Source: Macrocybe gigantea
Lineage: Eukaryota > Basidiomycota > Agaricomycetes > Agaricales > Callistosporiaceae
Reading direction: 5' to 3'
Assembly: GCA_011319805.1 (NCBI GenBank)
Contig: SJRY01000134.1
Span: 1-37,476 of the forward strand
Length of the DNA stretch: 37,476 nucleotides
The position numbers were made by a program, and so were the translations under genes. The stretch's first letter is position 1, and every line of letters begins with the position of its first letter. This document shows positions 10,610 through 20,818 of the stretch, one piece after another. The notes beneath the pieces were generated by a model, which saw only the letters and a program-made list of their open reading frames with translations, made no database searches and was not told the origin of the DNA.

Positions 10610-11024
10610 TGTTACAATTTTAGGACTAATCATTATCTTGATGATGGGCACGTGACTCAAAAGCCACATGATGAACACGTGATAGACACGACGCGACAAA
10701 CAAGATACAATGTAACGACTTGAGGAAACCCTATGACAACGACGTGTCAGCATCAACCAGGGCGAAGGGTTATTACGCAGTACTTGCAGGACACCATGCA
10801 GAGCGCAGTCAGATCCTTACTCATGTAGACAAGGGCTTAGGGTTTCACGTAACATGAGGATAGCATAGTTGTGGTCCGTGCTCAGCAGTCGTAATGTATA
10901 AATACCTAAATTGTACGTAGTAGAATCCAGCTTCGAGCTGGCTAGAAATAGCATCCTTATCTCCACCTCTCACATCTAAGAGTTAGTTAGAGTGACCTGC
11001 GCGCAGACTTAGTTTTGCGTAGCA
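10610..11024 (+). repeat. 3' LTR of element E (about 415 bp)
   Basis: It begins TGTTAC and probably ends GTAGCA at 11024, a near inverted repeat. A TATA box (TATAAAT, around 10897) is present. The right boundary is inferred from where reverse-transcriptase sequence resumes, because no second copy of this LTR is in the window. Confidence 0.7.
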
Positions 11025-11437
11025 AAAACCTGAGAAATGCTTGTTTCATCAGCTGGAAGTAGAATATCTTGGAATGATTGTCTCAGAAAATGGCATTAAG
11101 ATGGACCCCGTTAAAGTCGAAGGCATCAAAGGATGGCCAAAACCCACCTGTAAAAGGGACGTCCAGCAATTCTTAGGCTTTTGCAACTTCTACCGGCGTT
11201 TCATCAAGGGATTCGCAAAGATCACAAAACCTTTGATGGAACTGACCAGAAAAGCCAACTGGACATGGGGAAAGGCCCAAGACGATGCATTTGACAGGTT
11301 AAAAAATCAGATCAGCTCAGCACCGATCATTTCAATGCCCCAAGATGACGGAAAGTTCCAAATGGAAGTCGATGCCTCAAACTATGCAATCGGAGGCATC
11401 CTTTCACAGGAACAATCCAACAGTATCTGGAGACCGG
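11025..11437 (+). pseudogene. family E reverse transcriptase/RNase H fragment (E2)
   Basis: This is a fragment of another family E pol, matching 8025-8436. It covers the end of the RT connection region (QQFLGFCNFYRRF) and the start of RNase H (VDASNYAIGG). It is open throughout: where E has TGA at 8351, E2 has CAA, so both can derive from an ancestral CGA by opposite-strand CpG transitions. It is cut on the left by E's LTR and on the right by G's LTR. Confidence 0.85.
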
Positions 11438-12566
11438 TGATAACTATCAGGAAGCACTAACCTACAAACCAACAAGGTGGAATGAAGGAAGCGTCAGTCC
11501 CTATCCGAGGCTGTATAAACTATGAGCTGTTCAAGTCACAGAGTAACCCGAGGGACTGTAGAGTGAAAGGGGGGGAATGGAACGGAGTGATTATGGATGG
11601 TTTCGAGTGGATTTCGGGGTTTTCAAAACAAGGCGGTTAGACTTAGCTGAATTCCCGCATGATATCGAGGGCTTCGGTGAGGGTTTCGGAAGGGTTTTGA
11701 CGATAGTGACTTCCACGTGAAGCCAGGGACACTGATTTCGAGACTGAGTACTGTGGCTCCACGCGAGCGCGACACTTTGGGATCGGATAACACAAGGACT
11801 CCACACGAGTCATAGACTGCAAGACTGCTGAAGGGCTGAGACGGTAACTTTTTCTATGTTGTTACAAATGCCAAGTACATGGGTTTTTATAGATGAGAAG
11901 ATTTCGAGTATCGGAATAACCGGTGAAGTCGAAACCGAATGAGAGAACGTATCGTATGATTTTGAAAGGGTCGTTTAGTGGCTGAAACGTCAGGGAGATG
12001 TAAGTCCATTCAAAATCTGAATATAAAAGGTGAAACAGTAGGTAAAAGAACATTCCGAAACTGGTGCCACACATCATAGAATGGAACGTGAAAATAATCT
12101 AAGGAACGTAGAATGTATCAGTGAAATATGAGTCATGAATTTCGAAATGAGAGTGGATGAAACGGTAGTGCGCTCGAAATCCCTTGTTTCGAATGTACTG
12201 TGGCGAGGCAGTGTCAGGAATGCGGGAAGGCGTGAGGCGGTGTGATATCAAAAATGGTAGTAGTCTTGCCATATCGGGATCTGGAAATCGGGGGAGGCAT
12301 ATAGGAATAAGACTGCCTGACCGGATTGGGTGGTATAGGAAGCGCAGAATGTCTGGAATGTATGGGTGCGATGCGTTTGGCGAAGTGTCAGGGACCTGGA
12401 ATGGAAGCCTCACGGAGTTGTTGACATCCCGAGTACTCGAACGAGAAGTCAGCGACTGGACTGCGGTATCATGCTGAGGGGGCCGAGCAGTGGTATGATT
12501 TCAAATGCGGGGGCGGGATTACCAAATTAGGACTTATCGGCGGTCAGCGGTGCGGAGTGCTCATCA
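11438..12566 (-). repeat. 3' LTR of element G (1129 bp)
   Basis: On the minus strand it begins TGATGAGC and ends GTTATCA, with TGAT/ATCA terminal inverted repeats. It is colinear with 27282-28410, with a few percent differences by eye, mostly transitions. It has no coding potential. A minus-strand TATAAAAA is at 11884-11891. TTTCG pentamers are conspicuously frequent. Confidence 0.93.
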
Positions 12567-12580
12567 TCTGTCCTCCCCAC
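12567..12580 (-). other. polypurine tract of element G
   Basis: On the minus strand GTGGGGAGGACAGA directly precedes the 3' LTR start TGATGAGC. Confidence 0.75.
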
Positions 12581-12724
12581 TTAGTGGTCGACTGTCCTCA
12601 GTCGGCATTCCCATTGAATGGCGACCTTGGTCGTTATTCGGGTAACGTGGGTTTCGCGAGTTGATCTGCCATGACGAAGTCGCGAGGCATTTCGGGCATT
12701 CCCATCATTTGCAGATTTCGCCTG

Positions 12725-12730
12725 TATAAA
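12725..12730 (+). promoter_or_regulatory. TATA box of the antisense gene in G
   Basis: TATAAA followed by AGGGAGGG lies about 105 bp before the ATG at 12832, a plausible core promoter for the plus-strand gene. Confidence 0.6.
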
Positions 12731-12831
12731 AGGGAGGGTGGGATGGGTACAAACAACTTTCTTGTCGACTCATCGAAATCTCAGCTCTCACCAAATCGCA
12801 TACCGCTTTTCGAAACCATCTTGTGCACAAC

Positions 12832-14005
12832 ATGTCCGCCGAAATCGTCAAGACTGAAACTTCGATTGCCGAGCTTGAAGGGCTCTTCGAGGCCGTCCCC
12901 GGACCGAACGCAAGCGTTGAGGCCATCAAGGCCTTTAGTGCTGCAGTCTCGAAACGTTTTGTAAGTCCAACGGGGAGTGAGTGAGGAGATATCTTTATCT
13001 GTATTGACATTAGGATGAGTAGGCAAAGGAGGGTCAAGACGTTCCCGAAGATGTCTTTCAGGACTGGGTTTCGCGATACAACGAGTGGGTCGGCCACCTG
13101 GATGAGGATCGTCGGGATGAGGTTGGGGGCCTGTACGAAAGTCCGGGATCTGGTGAGTCAGGCTATTTCGTCTCCACTACACTGGATTGCTGATTTCGAA
13201 GGTTCTTCGCTTGGCGGAATGGTCCTCGCGGATGGTCCCCTGGTGCCACCGAACGCGATGCCGACTACGCGTGTCCCGACTGCAGGACCTTCTCGAAAGT
13301 GTGGGGCATCAGATTCTGCAGCTGGTGGCGTGGATTCGGGAGTGAAATGACGGCGTGCCGACGAAGATGAAAAGAAAGCAGCTTGCCAGGAGAAGAACAA
13401 GCTCGCGCAGCAGCGATATCGGGAGTGCCACCTGAAACTTGATTTTGAGGAGGTTACGGGTGAGGAGCGGGTGAGTGATTGTGTCTCCTTGCCACCAGAC
13501 TGTTTCTGAGTCCTACCACAGTTTAGTGCGAATGGTGTAAGAAGGCCGACCTCGAAGTCTGCGAGAAGATCGATTCCGAGCCAGGCCCTTGTCGACGCTG
13601 CATCGAAAAACAGCTTGGCTGCTCGTTCAAAAGGCCACGTGCTGCGAAATCAGCTAAAACTACTTCATGGATTAAAACTGACTCTGGCGACGGGGTCATG
13701 CGAACAAGGTCATGGTCTCGAAAGACCGTCCATTCAAAGCCTAGGGATGAGGATGCTGAGCCAAGGCCGCATCGCGATCCAAAGGGAAAGGGCAAGATGC
13801 GAGCTTACGATACTGAGGCCGAGGAATCGATTTCGGAGACTTCGCAGGAGCCGCTGTCACATTTCGAGGATATCGAAATGCATGCACCTTCGGAGGACAT
13901 CCCGTATCATCTGGAACCAATTATTGCGCCCACGCCTCCTCTGATGCCGGTGCCACCAATGGATTCGCACTACGGTCTGGGCTTTCACGATTGTAAGTCT
14001 ATTAT

Positions 14006-14036
<31 letters not shown>

Positions 14037-14856
14037 TCATTATCTTTTGTGAGCAGGACTTCCCAGGCCATGTCAATGGTTCGAGACGGGAACACTGCCT
14101 GCCACGGACGATTTCGAAGATCGGGATTTCTGGAGGGAGGCTGTCGAAGCCCCAAACGTGCCCGATGGTTTCGAAGACATTGCCGAGACCACGATGCGCC
14201 TTGCTGCCGATCGCATTCGGGATAGCGACGTTCAGTTGCGAGACGCCCTCTGGTTCAATAATCGGGATTATAAGGACATTTATAATTTCGTACTCCCATA
14301 CGATATCAAGGCCTTCGAATTTCTAGGGAACTCCTTTCGGAGTATGAACGAGGATTCCCGACACATGTACGATCTCGTGGATACTCTTGAAACGGCTGCT
14401 CATACTATGCGCGAACATGCCGATCATCGGGAGGAATTCCTGGAGCTTGGCGGCAACGTCCTTCAACACATTCATTGGGCAACAGAGTTACAACAGCGTC
14501 AGCTCTTAACTCAAGTCCATCAATTCATGGCACAGAACGTTCCGAGGGTGGTCGAAACCGAAGTCCACTGGCTACTTGCACAGCGTCGGGAGTTGATGGT
14601 TTTGAGAGGTGTCGGGACATCGGTCAAAATGCCAACAGTTTGGGAGCTCGCGGTTTCGATACTGCCATCGATTGGTACTGGAGTTGATTCGTCGGAAAGC
14701 TCAGGAGCGTCGTCAGGATTGGAGTCTGGAGAAGAGACGTCGGAGGAGAGCGGTGAAGAAGGCGATGACCAGAAAGAAAATGAGTCATCAGATGAGAGTG
14801 AGGGCGAGACGGATGAAGAGGAAGATGAGTTCAGTGGAATCCCGTCCGAACTATAA
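12832..14856 (+). pseudogene. antisense five-exon gene in element G, Zn2Cys6-like protein
   Basis: This is a spliced gene on the strand opposite to gag-pol, between integrase and the 3' LTR. Exons are 12832-12960, 13023-13152, 13202-13470, 13527-13992 and 14057-14856, with introns of 62, 49, 56 and 64 bp that start GTAAGT or GTGAGT and end AG. The exons total 1794 nt, exactly 598 codons. Exon 4 encodes a six-cysteine cluster C-x2-C-x7-C-x9-C-x2-C-x6-C at residues 177-208, close to the fungal Zn2Cys6 DNA-binding domain. A helical region follows, and the C-terminus is very acidic (Glu/Ser/Asp). Two lesions exist: TGA at 13348-13350 and a TGA formed at the exon 4/5 junction, both explicable as CGA to TGA. 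Function is unknown; a DNA-binding regulator is inference. Confidence 0.75.
14005..14029 (+). repeat. 25-base poly-T run inside intron 4
   Basis: A homopolymer of 25 T lies just after the 5' splice site of the fourth intron of the antisense gene. Its exact length is likely unstable and prone to sequencing error. Confidence 0.9.
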
Positions 14857-15026
14857 AATTTGTAATAATTGTTTTTGAATCTGGTATTTTCTTGTTTCTG
14901 ATGGACGTGAAACTGGACTTAAAAGGATCGTGAAAATAGATAATGGTAAGTGAGAGTGTCAAATAACAAAGAAAATGGATAGTCAATAAATGCGAAAAGA
15001 GTTGGACTTAATGAGAGTGAGCTAAG

Positions 15027-18000
15027 CTAATGTGGTGCCGAAAGTATTTCAACGTCGGAATCAACTTTGGGATCGCTGTCAGTAGGTACGTTGAAATCCC
15101 GGGAGACAACGATAAGTGGTCCGAGATACCGAAGTCGCATTTTGCGATTGAGACTCTTCTCCACATGAGTGTTTCGGATGAGGACTAGGGCACTGCGTTT
15201 GAAATTGAAATCGCGAATGGTGTGATAGTGCTTCTTTTTAAAACATTCGGCAGCCTTTCTACGGGTATCGTATACGTCGGCATGAAGAGCTTGTAGCTGT
15301 TCAGTCCGTTTTTGTAAGGCGACAGCTCAACGAGCGATAAGATCTGTGGATGATAGTAAGGATTCGGGAGGAGGCTGCAGGTAGGTTGCTTCCATGATAT
15401 CGAACAGGAGAATGGGATGGGTGCCAGTTACCATGAAATAAGGTGAACAACCCATTCGACGGCAGGCGGTGACTCTTTCAGCATAGAAGACTGAATAGAC
15501 GTATTGTGACCACTTGCTTTCGACACCGTCTGCTGCCTTTATCAGTGATTGACGAACATCATAATGCGGCCGCTCAGCTATCCCATTGGTGTGGGAATTG
15601 TATGTCGAGATTCGGATGTGGTAGATGCCATAGCATTTCCCAAGGTAGTCAAGACCTGCCACGAAGGGACCACCATTATCCGTGACAATTTCGCGAACAC
15701 CACCCCATCGACATAATACATCCTGGAACAGCCATTCACCAATTGCGGGACCGTTTTCTTTCTGGAGGGCTCGAAATTCAGGATAATGTGTGAGGGAGCA
15801 ATGACCTTGCACGATGTACTGATAGCCATTGGACTTTGGCATCTTCATGGTATCGGCATAGAATTTTCCAAAAAGGGGCACGGGTACGGCCATGACTGGC
15901 GGGATGAGAACCTGTCAGGACTGTCGTTGCTGACAGATGTGACAAGTCCTGCAAAACCAAGAGATATCGGCCAGCATGTGAGGCCACCAAAAGCGCTCAC
16001 AAACCAAGGTACGTGTTGGGTAGATGCCCTTGTGACCGAGGTCATCATGGGCTTGGGCAATGATGTTCATATGCCGATTTCGAGGGATCACGAGTTTGTG
16101 ACTACCTTGGTCGTCCTTTTGCCATAACTTGTCAGCGGCAATGAAGAAGTGGAAGCAATACCGAACAAAGGCCTCGAAAGCAGAATCTGTGAGACTGGGT
16201 GGATGATGCAAGGTGGTCAAATAGTCCTGTACAAGGTCGAGACGCTGATCGTCGGCAATGGCTGATTTCGAACGAGGAACAAATACATAGTCAGGGATGG
16301 AGCTGAGCTGTTGAAGGTCAGGGTTGGCTTCTAGATGGTCTTCGGACTCGGGAGAGGAGGAGTTTCGGTGGAAGACAGCTTGACTGTCCTCCCCACTTGA
16401 AATGTCCTGTCCTAGGTATATCGAAATGAGGTGACTTCGACGTGTTTCAGGACGATATTGAGGGGTGTTAACAAAATGGATGAAGCCATAGACTCTGTCA
16501 ATCCAATCGTCGAAATCTTCATCTTGGTCAGGCTCGGGATCGCCTGGTCGGCGGGAAAGACCATCAGGACCGTGACTAGAGCCAGGAACATGAACAAGTG
16601 TGAAGTGGAATGTCAGGATCATCAGGATCCATCGATTGATACTGGCAGAGGGGACTATATCAGGATTGTTTAGCATGCCTTTGATGTAGCGGGCATCGAC
16701 TTCGACAACGAGGTTTCATACACCAATGATGTACATGCGTACTGCACGGACCGATCAGAATAAGCCATAGATTTCGAGTTTCGGCTGTGAGAAGCGACGT
16801 TCGCGATCGTTCAGTGTGATGGATCCGAAACGGTTGTAATATCGGACTCGAGGGTTATCGGGATTGCATTGGCAAAGGAAGTAACCAACTGCGATGTAGG
16901 AGGTATCAACGGCAAGGATAATGGGGGCTTCCGACTTGTAGTCAAGGGGTCGGAGAGCTGGAGAAGTGATAAGGGCTTGTTTCAGATCTTCCTGTGTGTC
17001 GAGTTGCTCCTGACTGAAGACATAGTCTACATTCTTCCGCGTAAGGCGGACTAAGGCATCAGCACGATGAGCAAAATTTCGAATGAAGATACGCATGATA
17101 CCAATCGTTCCGAGGAAGGCGCAAACATCTGAGAGGTCTCGGCATGGTTTCCAAGTTTTGATTGCGACAACTCGGGATTCATCAGGAAGATGACCTTTAG
17201 GCGTACAACGGTGTCCAAGAACTGTGATTTCGGGGCTACAGAGCGTGAGCTTTGTGCCAGAAAAGGTGCCTCCAGAATACTTCATGCGCTAGACAACATG
17301 GTTCAGATTGCAAAAGTATTCCCAAACGAAGCGACGGATGCCGGGATTCTGTGGAATGGTTTCAAAACTGTTATCAGGACGTTGATATTCGGAATCCGGG
17401 CCTTTCACGGGGACATCATCGATATAGGGGATGGTAAGATGCAGTATCTCGTCTTGTAGGATGAAAGTTACATCATCATGGAATATAGGAATGGAATTGG
17501 TCCAGCCCATCGGGAGCGTAACAAGTCGCATAGTGCCAAAGGGGGTCTGGAACGTAGTGAGATCCTGAGAGTTTTCAGCGAGGAGTCGTTCATCATAGCC
17601 AACATAGAGGTCCAGCATCGCGCCACAGGGGCGGCCACCAAATTGTTCTGCTAAGTGATCAGGGACCGGGTAACTCCGGAATGACGGATGGTGACTTTGT
17701 TTAGCAGCTCAAGGGAGTGGACAATGCGAAGCAACTTGCCATCTTTCTTGACGACTGTGAACCACCGGGAGCGGTAGGAGGAATTCGAGGGCTCATAGAC
17801 ACCAGCATCGATCTTTCAACGAATGAGCTGACAAATTTCATCATAAATACCAGGAGGTATCGGGATGTTCTTGTGAATCCAAGGCTTGTGCTGAATGACA
17901 GGGATTTCGATGGCAGGGAAAAAGTCTTCTCGAAATCGACCGCGCTCTTGGTCGGTCCAAGCGAAGGCGCCATTCTGGAGGCACATAAAGTGGTGCATCA

Positions 18001-19207
18001 GTCTTCGTTCTGGCCAAAGGAAGCCTTCGGGATGGGCCTTGTTGATGAGATTTCGACGATCCTCGGTATACGACCAGTCGGATAAAAGGAGGGGGATTTG
18101 GGGATAGTTTCGGCATACTGGCAAGGGGGTCTCCACGGATTTTGTGGAGGATTCGAAATTTCCCATTATTGGGAAGTGGGGCAATGATGGAACGGACTTT
18201 GAGGGTGACAGGCTTGTATTTACATTTCCGAATGTATTGCGTGATTTAGGAGGGGTATGTCTAGAAAGTTCGGGAGCGCACCTGGTCACATCATATAAAT
18301 AAACAAAATCAGAAGAGGAAGTGTTTGTGGTGTTGAAACCACTCTGAAATTGCATCTGAGGTCGTGTTGGACGACCACTAGACTCGTATAGTAAAGCTGA
18401 AATCGGGGAAATGGAAATATCACAGGCTGAAAGATATAAGGATGAAAGATAATTTGAAATGGACGTATCAGGAGTGGAATTAGAAACGGATTGGGAGCAG
18501 GAACCTGGGCATAGTAATTGAGGTGAAGGTCCAAATTGTCTTGAGTTTTGTCCGAGGAAACAATGAAAGCGTAATCGCCATCAGCTAACGTGTCCTCTAT
18601 CTGTGAAAAAAATCCACTGCAGCAGTCTTTTTTCCTGGCATCATGTATTTTCGGTTTGCCACGGGGCTGAGTCGGGATCGTAGTACATCTGTTGGTGTTG
18701 GGATCGTGTATTGTGATGGTTTGATCCTCGTTCCGGTAGTTCTTGATGAGAGATTCGGTTAAGACATCAAAGGGGCGACCGAGGAGGATATCATAGGCGG
18801 GGTTAGGCAATACATGGATTTGGGCATAGAGAGTGATTTCGTTGATAGTAACCGGGATGTTTCGGGATAATCCAAGCGATTTGTCGATTTCGCCATTGGC
18901 TGACTGCATATCGAGGCGGATAGTAGGATCATAGGCGATCCGAGCTTGTGACATACTGCATCAGACATGGCTATAATTTGGGATCCGGGATCAATGACAC
19001 ATTCAACATAGTCTTGATGATTGATGAGACATGTGATGAGCGAAGGGCATGACTCTCTTTGGCTACGATGAGGCATTCGGGATTGATCTGGTCACGGCTC
19101 ATGCTCGAAATGTAGATTGAAATCGGGTCTTCGATGATGGTAGCACCCCTCAGTGGCACGGCTTGTCCATATGTATGGTGTTGGAATCTGCGATGCTGAA
19201 AGGGTTT
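15027..19207 (-). pseudogene. pol: protease, RT, RNase H, integrase (element G)
   Basis: This is decayed pol on the minus strand, continuing from gag on the far side of H. The protease-like motif is VIDPGSQIIAMS (18981-18992 encodes DPGS). RT has YIDD at 17415-17426, and RNase H has VDTSYIAVG. The integrase zinc region ends CRTCHICQ, and the integrase core keeps all three acidic residues (15852-15854, 15678-15680, 15573-15575). Frameshifts occur near 19050, 18970, 18350 and 17670. Stops include TGA codons near 17815, 16760 and 15915 and a TAG near 17288. The C-terminus reads NRKMRLRYLGPL, a typical integrase tail, and stops at 15027 without a chromodomain. The gag stop and the start of pol are in one frame, so a fused gag-pol is likely. 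Confidence 0.88.
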
Positions 19208-19208
19208 G
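19204..19208. other. target-site duplication of H, left copy
   Basis: GTTTG directly before the LTR start TGTAGCC. It matches GTTTG at 24945-24949 after the right LTR. Confidence 0.9.
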
Positions 19209-19410
19209 TGTAGCCTGCCCCTCAGGCTTACCAGGACACGTGACCGTAGACTTCACATATATACATACAGGACACGAGGACAGCTAGCTAGGAATCCCCT
19301 TTTTCCGTACTACGCTCTTCTCCCTCTCAATAGATGTCTTGTGCCCGTTCTGTCTTGTGCCCTCTCCATCCCCCACTCACCAGTGGAGCCTGACACTACA
19401 CAGGCTTACA
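19209..19410 (+). repeat. 5' LTR of element H (202 bp)
   Basis: It starts TGTAGCCTGCC and ends CAGGCTTACA. The subterminal GCCTG.../...CAGGC forms a longer imperfect inverted repeat. The TATA-like TATATA lies at about 19257-19263. A TGGCGATC at 19424 is a weak primer-binding-site candidate, displaced from the LTR by a T run. Confidence 0.92.
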
Positions 19411-19627
19411 CTTTTTTTTGAATGGCGATCAAGACGCCCGCTCGACCCTGAGCGCACATAACATCGTGAGTTGTCATCAGACACTCCCCGCCAAATCTGG
19501 CACTGCATCTCCGTAGCAATGGGCCTGCTCCACATCGAGAGCTTGGCTCGGTCTCTGCCCCACATTTCTCATCGTCACAGAGTCTTACTCGAGAGAACCA
19601 AGCGCATACACCTACAAGGTAGCGCAT

Positions 19628-20818
19628 ATGGCCACCTCCGCTGCCGTTGTTCTGAATCCGCTGATGGGTTCTGATAGCATACCACCGCCATCAGACCCTA
19701 CGTTGCCTGCCACTGCCTCTGCCTCACTTGCTGTCGTTGACATCATCACCGTCGCCGCCGCCTCCATCGTCTTCATCTTCTTCGGATACGAACTCTGACT
19801 CTGTCCCTGCCTCAAAAATTGCACGCGATGTCATCTTCTTCTGCCAATGCCCAAGTTTTGCACGATAAACCGAAGGATGTCCCCATCCTCACGGCAGGGC
19901 GGGTGTCTCCACTCATGTTGCGTTGTGGGAGACGTCTTGCATAGAATTTTGGATTCTCACAGCAGGCGGGTCTCCACTCACGTTGCGCTGTGGAGACGTC
20001 TTGCATAGATTTTCGATGCCAATCCAAAATTGAAGCCAAAGACCGTGTTACCAAAATACATCTGGATTCCGTGACCTTAGTCTTCGCCAATGGATCAACA
20101 CAACCGTGAAACATTGAAGGCTCTGCCTGGGCCGAGTTCGTTTCCACTCTGCGCCTGAAAGCCTTGCCGCCGAACTGGGAGGACGACATCCGTTGCAAAA
20201 TGAGATCGTCATATCTCAAGCCTAACATGACTTCGAGGCTTGGTACACTTCTGTCGAGCATTACAACATCCTGCTGCAGACAGTAGACACCACCTGGATG
20301 CCGATGCCTTCCGTGGACAAGTTGAGGACCTCTTGGACCTCGACCTCTTGGAACGCTTGCACGGTCGAGGTGTAGGCACCAAAGTGGAAGCCGCCACGGA
20401 CACCGCAGGTGAGAAGACTATGGACGCTCGTCTTACCGTATGGTATGCCGAGGTACAGCAACTCGCTCGAGAGCGACGAGCTGACAATAAACGGTATCGC
20501 GAGTTCCACGAAGCGGAACGGCAGTCGAAGCGTGTTGCCCTCGGTAATCCCTCTAGAAACGGCAATACACCAATGCCCGTGTCCAGTCCTCCTCTAGCAT
20601 CCCGACAGCACGTCTGCGCCCACCGAAACTGTCCGAGGCGGAGCGGAAGCTCCTCTTCAAGCACTTTGGTTGCCTCAAGTGCCAGCATGGATATGTCCAC
20701 CACACCGCTCGTAACTGCCCCGATGAGTTCCCTGATGCTCACTCTATGTTGAACTCACCGAAGCCATCCTTCTCAGTCACAAACCCCGTAACTTTGTCCC
20801 GCCGCCTCTGCACAATCA
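19628..20818 (+). pseudogene. gag (element H, frameshifted)
   Basis: ATG 19628 opens an Ala/Ser/Pro-rich start that shifts frame near 19750 into a serine-rich run. Later pieces in different frames include WAEFVSTLRLKALPPNW (20130-20180) and a helical region. A CCHC-like zinc knuckle, GCLKCQHGY...HHTARNC, lies around 20668-20720. This order matches gag of a chromodomain gypsy lineage common in agaricomycetes. At least three frameshifts and several stops break it. The limits are approximate because no single frame spans the gene. Confidence 0.7.

Larger units (their letters stand above)
6444..11024 (+). mobile_element. Ty3/gypsy element E (5' part missing)
   Basis: This is a second chromodomain gypsy family, distinct in sequence and LTR from A/B/C. 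It starts inside gag where B's LTR ends, runs through pol to a chromodomain, and ends with a polypurine tract and a 415-bp LTR. The LTR abuts a reverse-transcriptase fragment of the same family at 11025, so E probably inserted into another copy (E2). Over about 3.6 kb the reading frame is broken only by TGA codons. Confidence 0.87.

Noticed and set aside
15786..16127. A plus-strand open frame over G's integrase
   Set aside because: It is the reverse strand of a well-supported integrase region with intact DDE residues.
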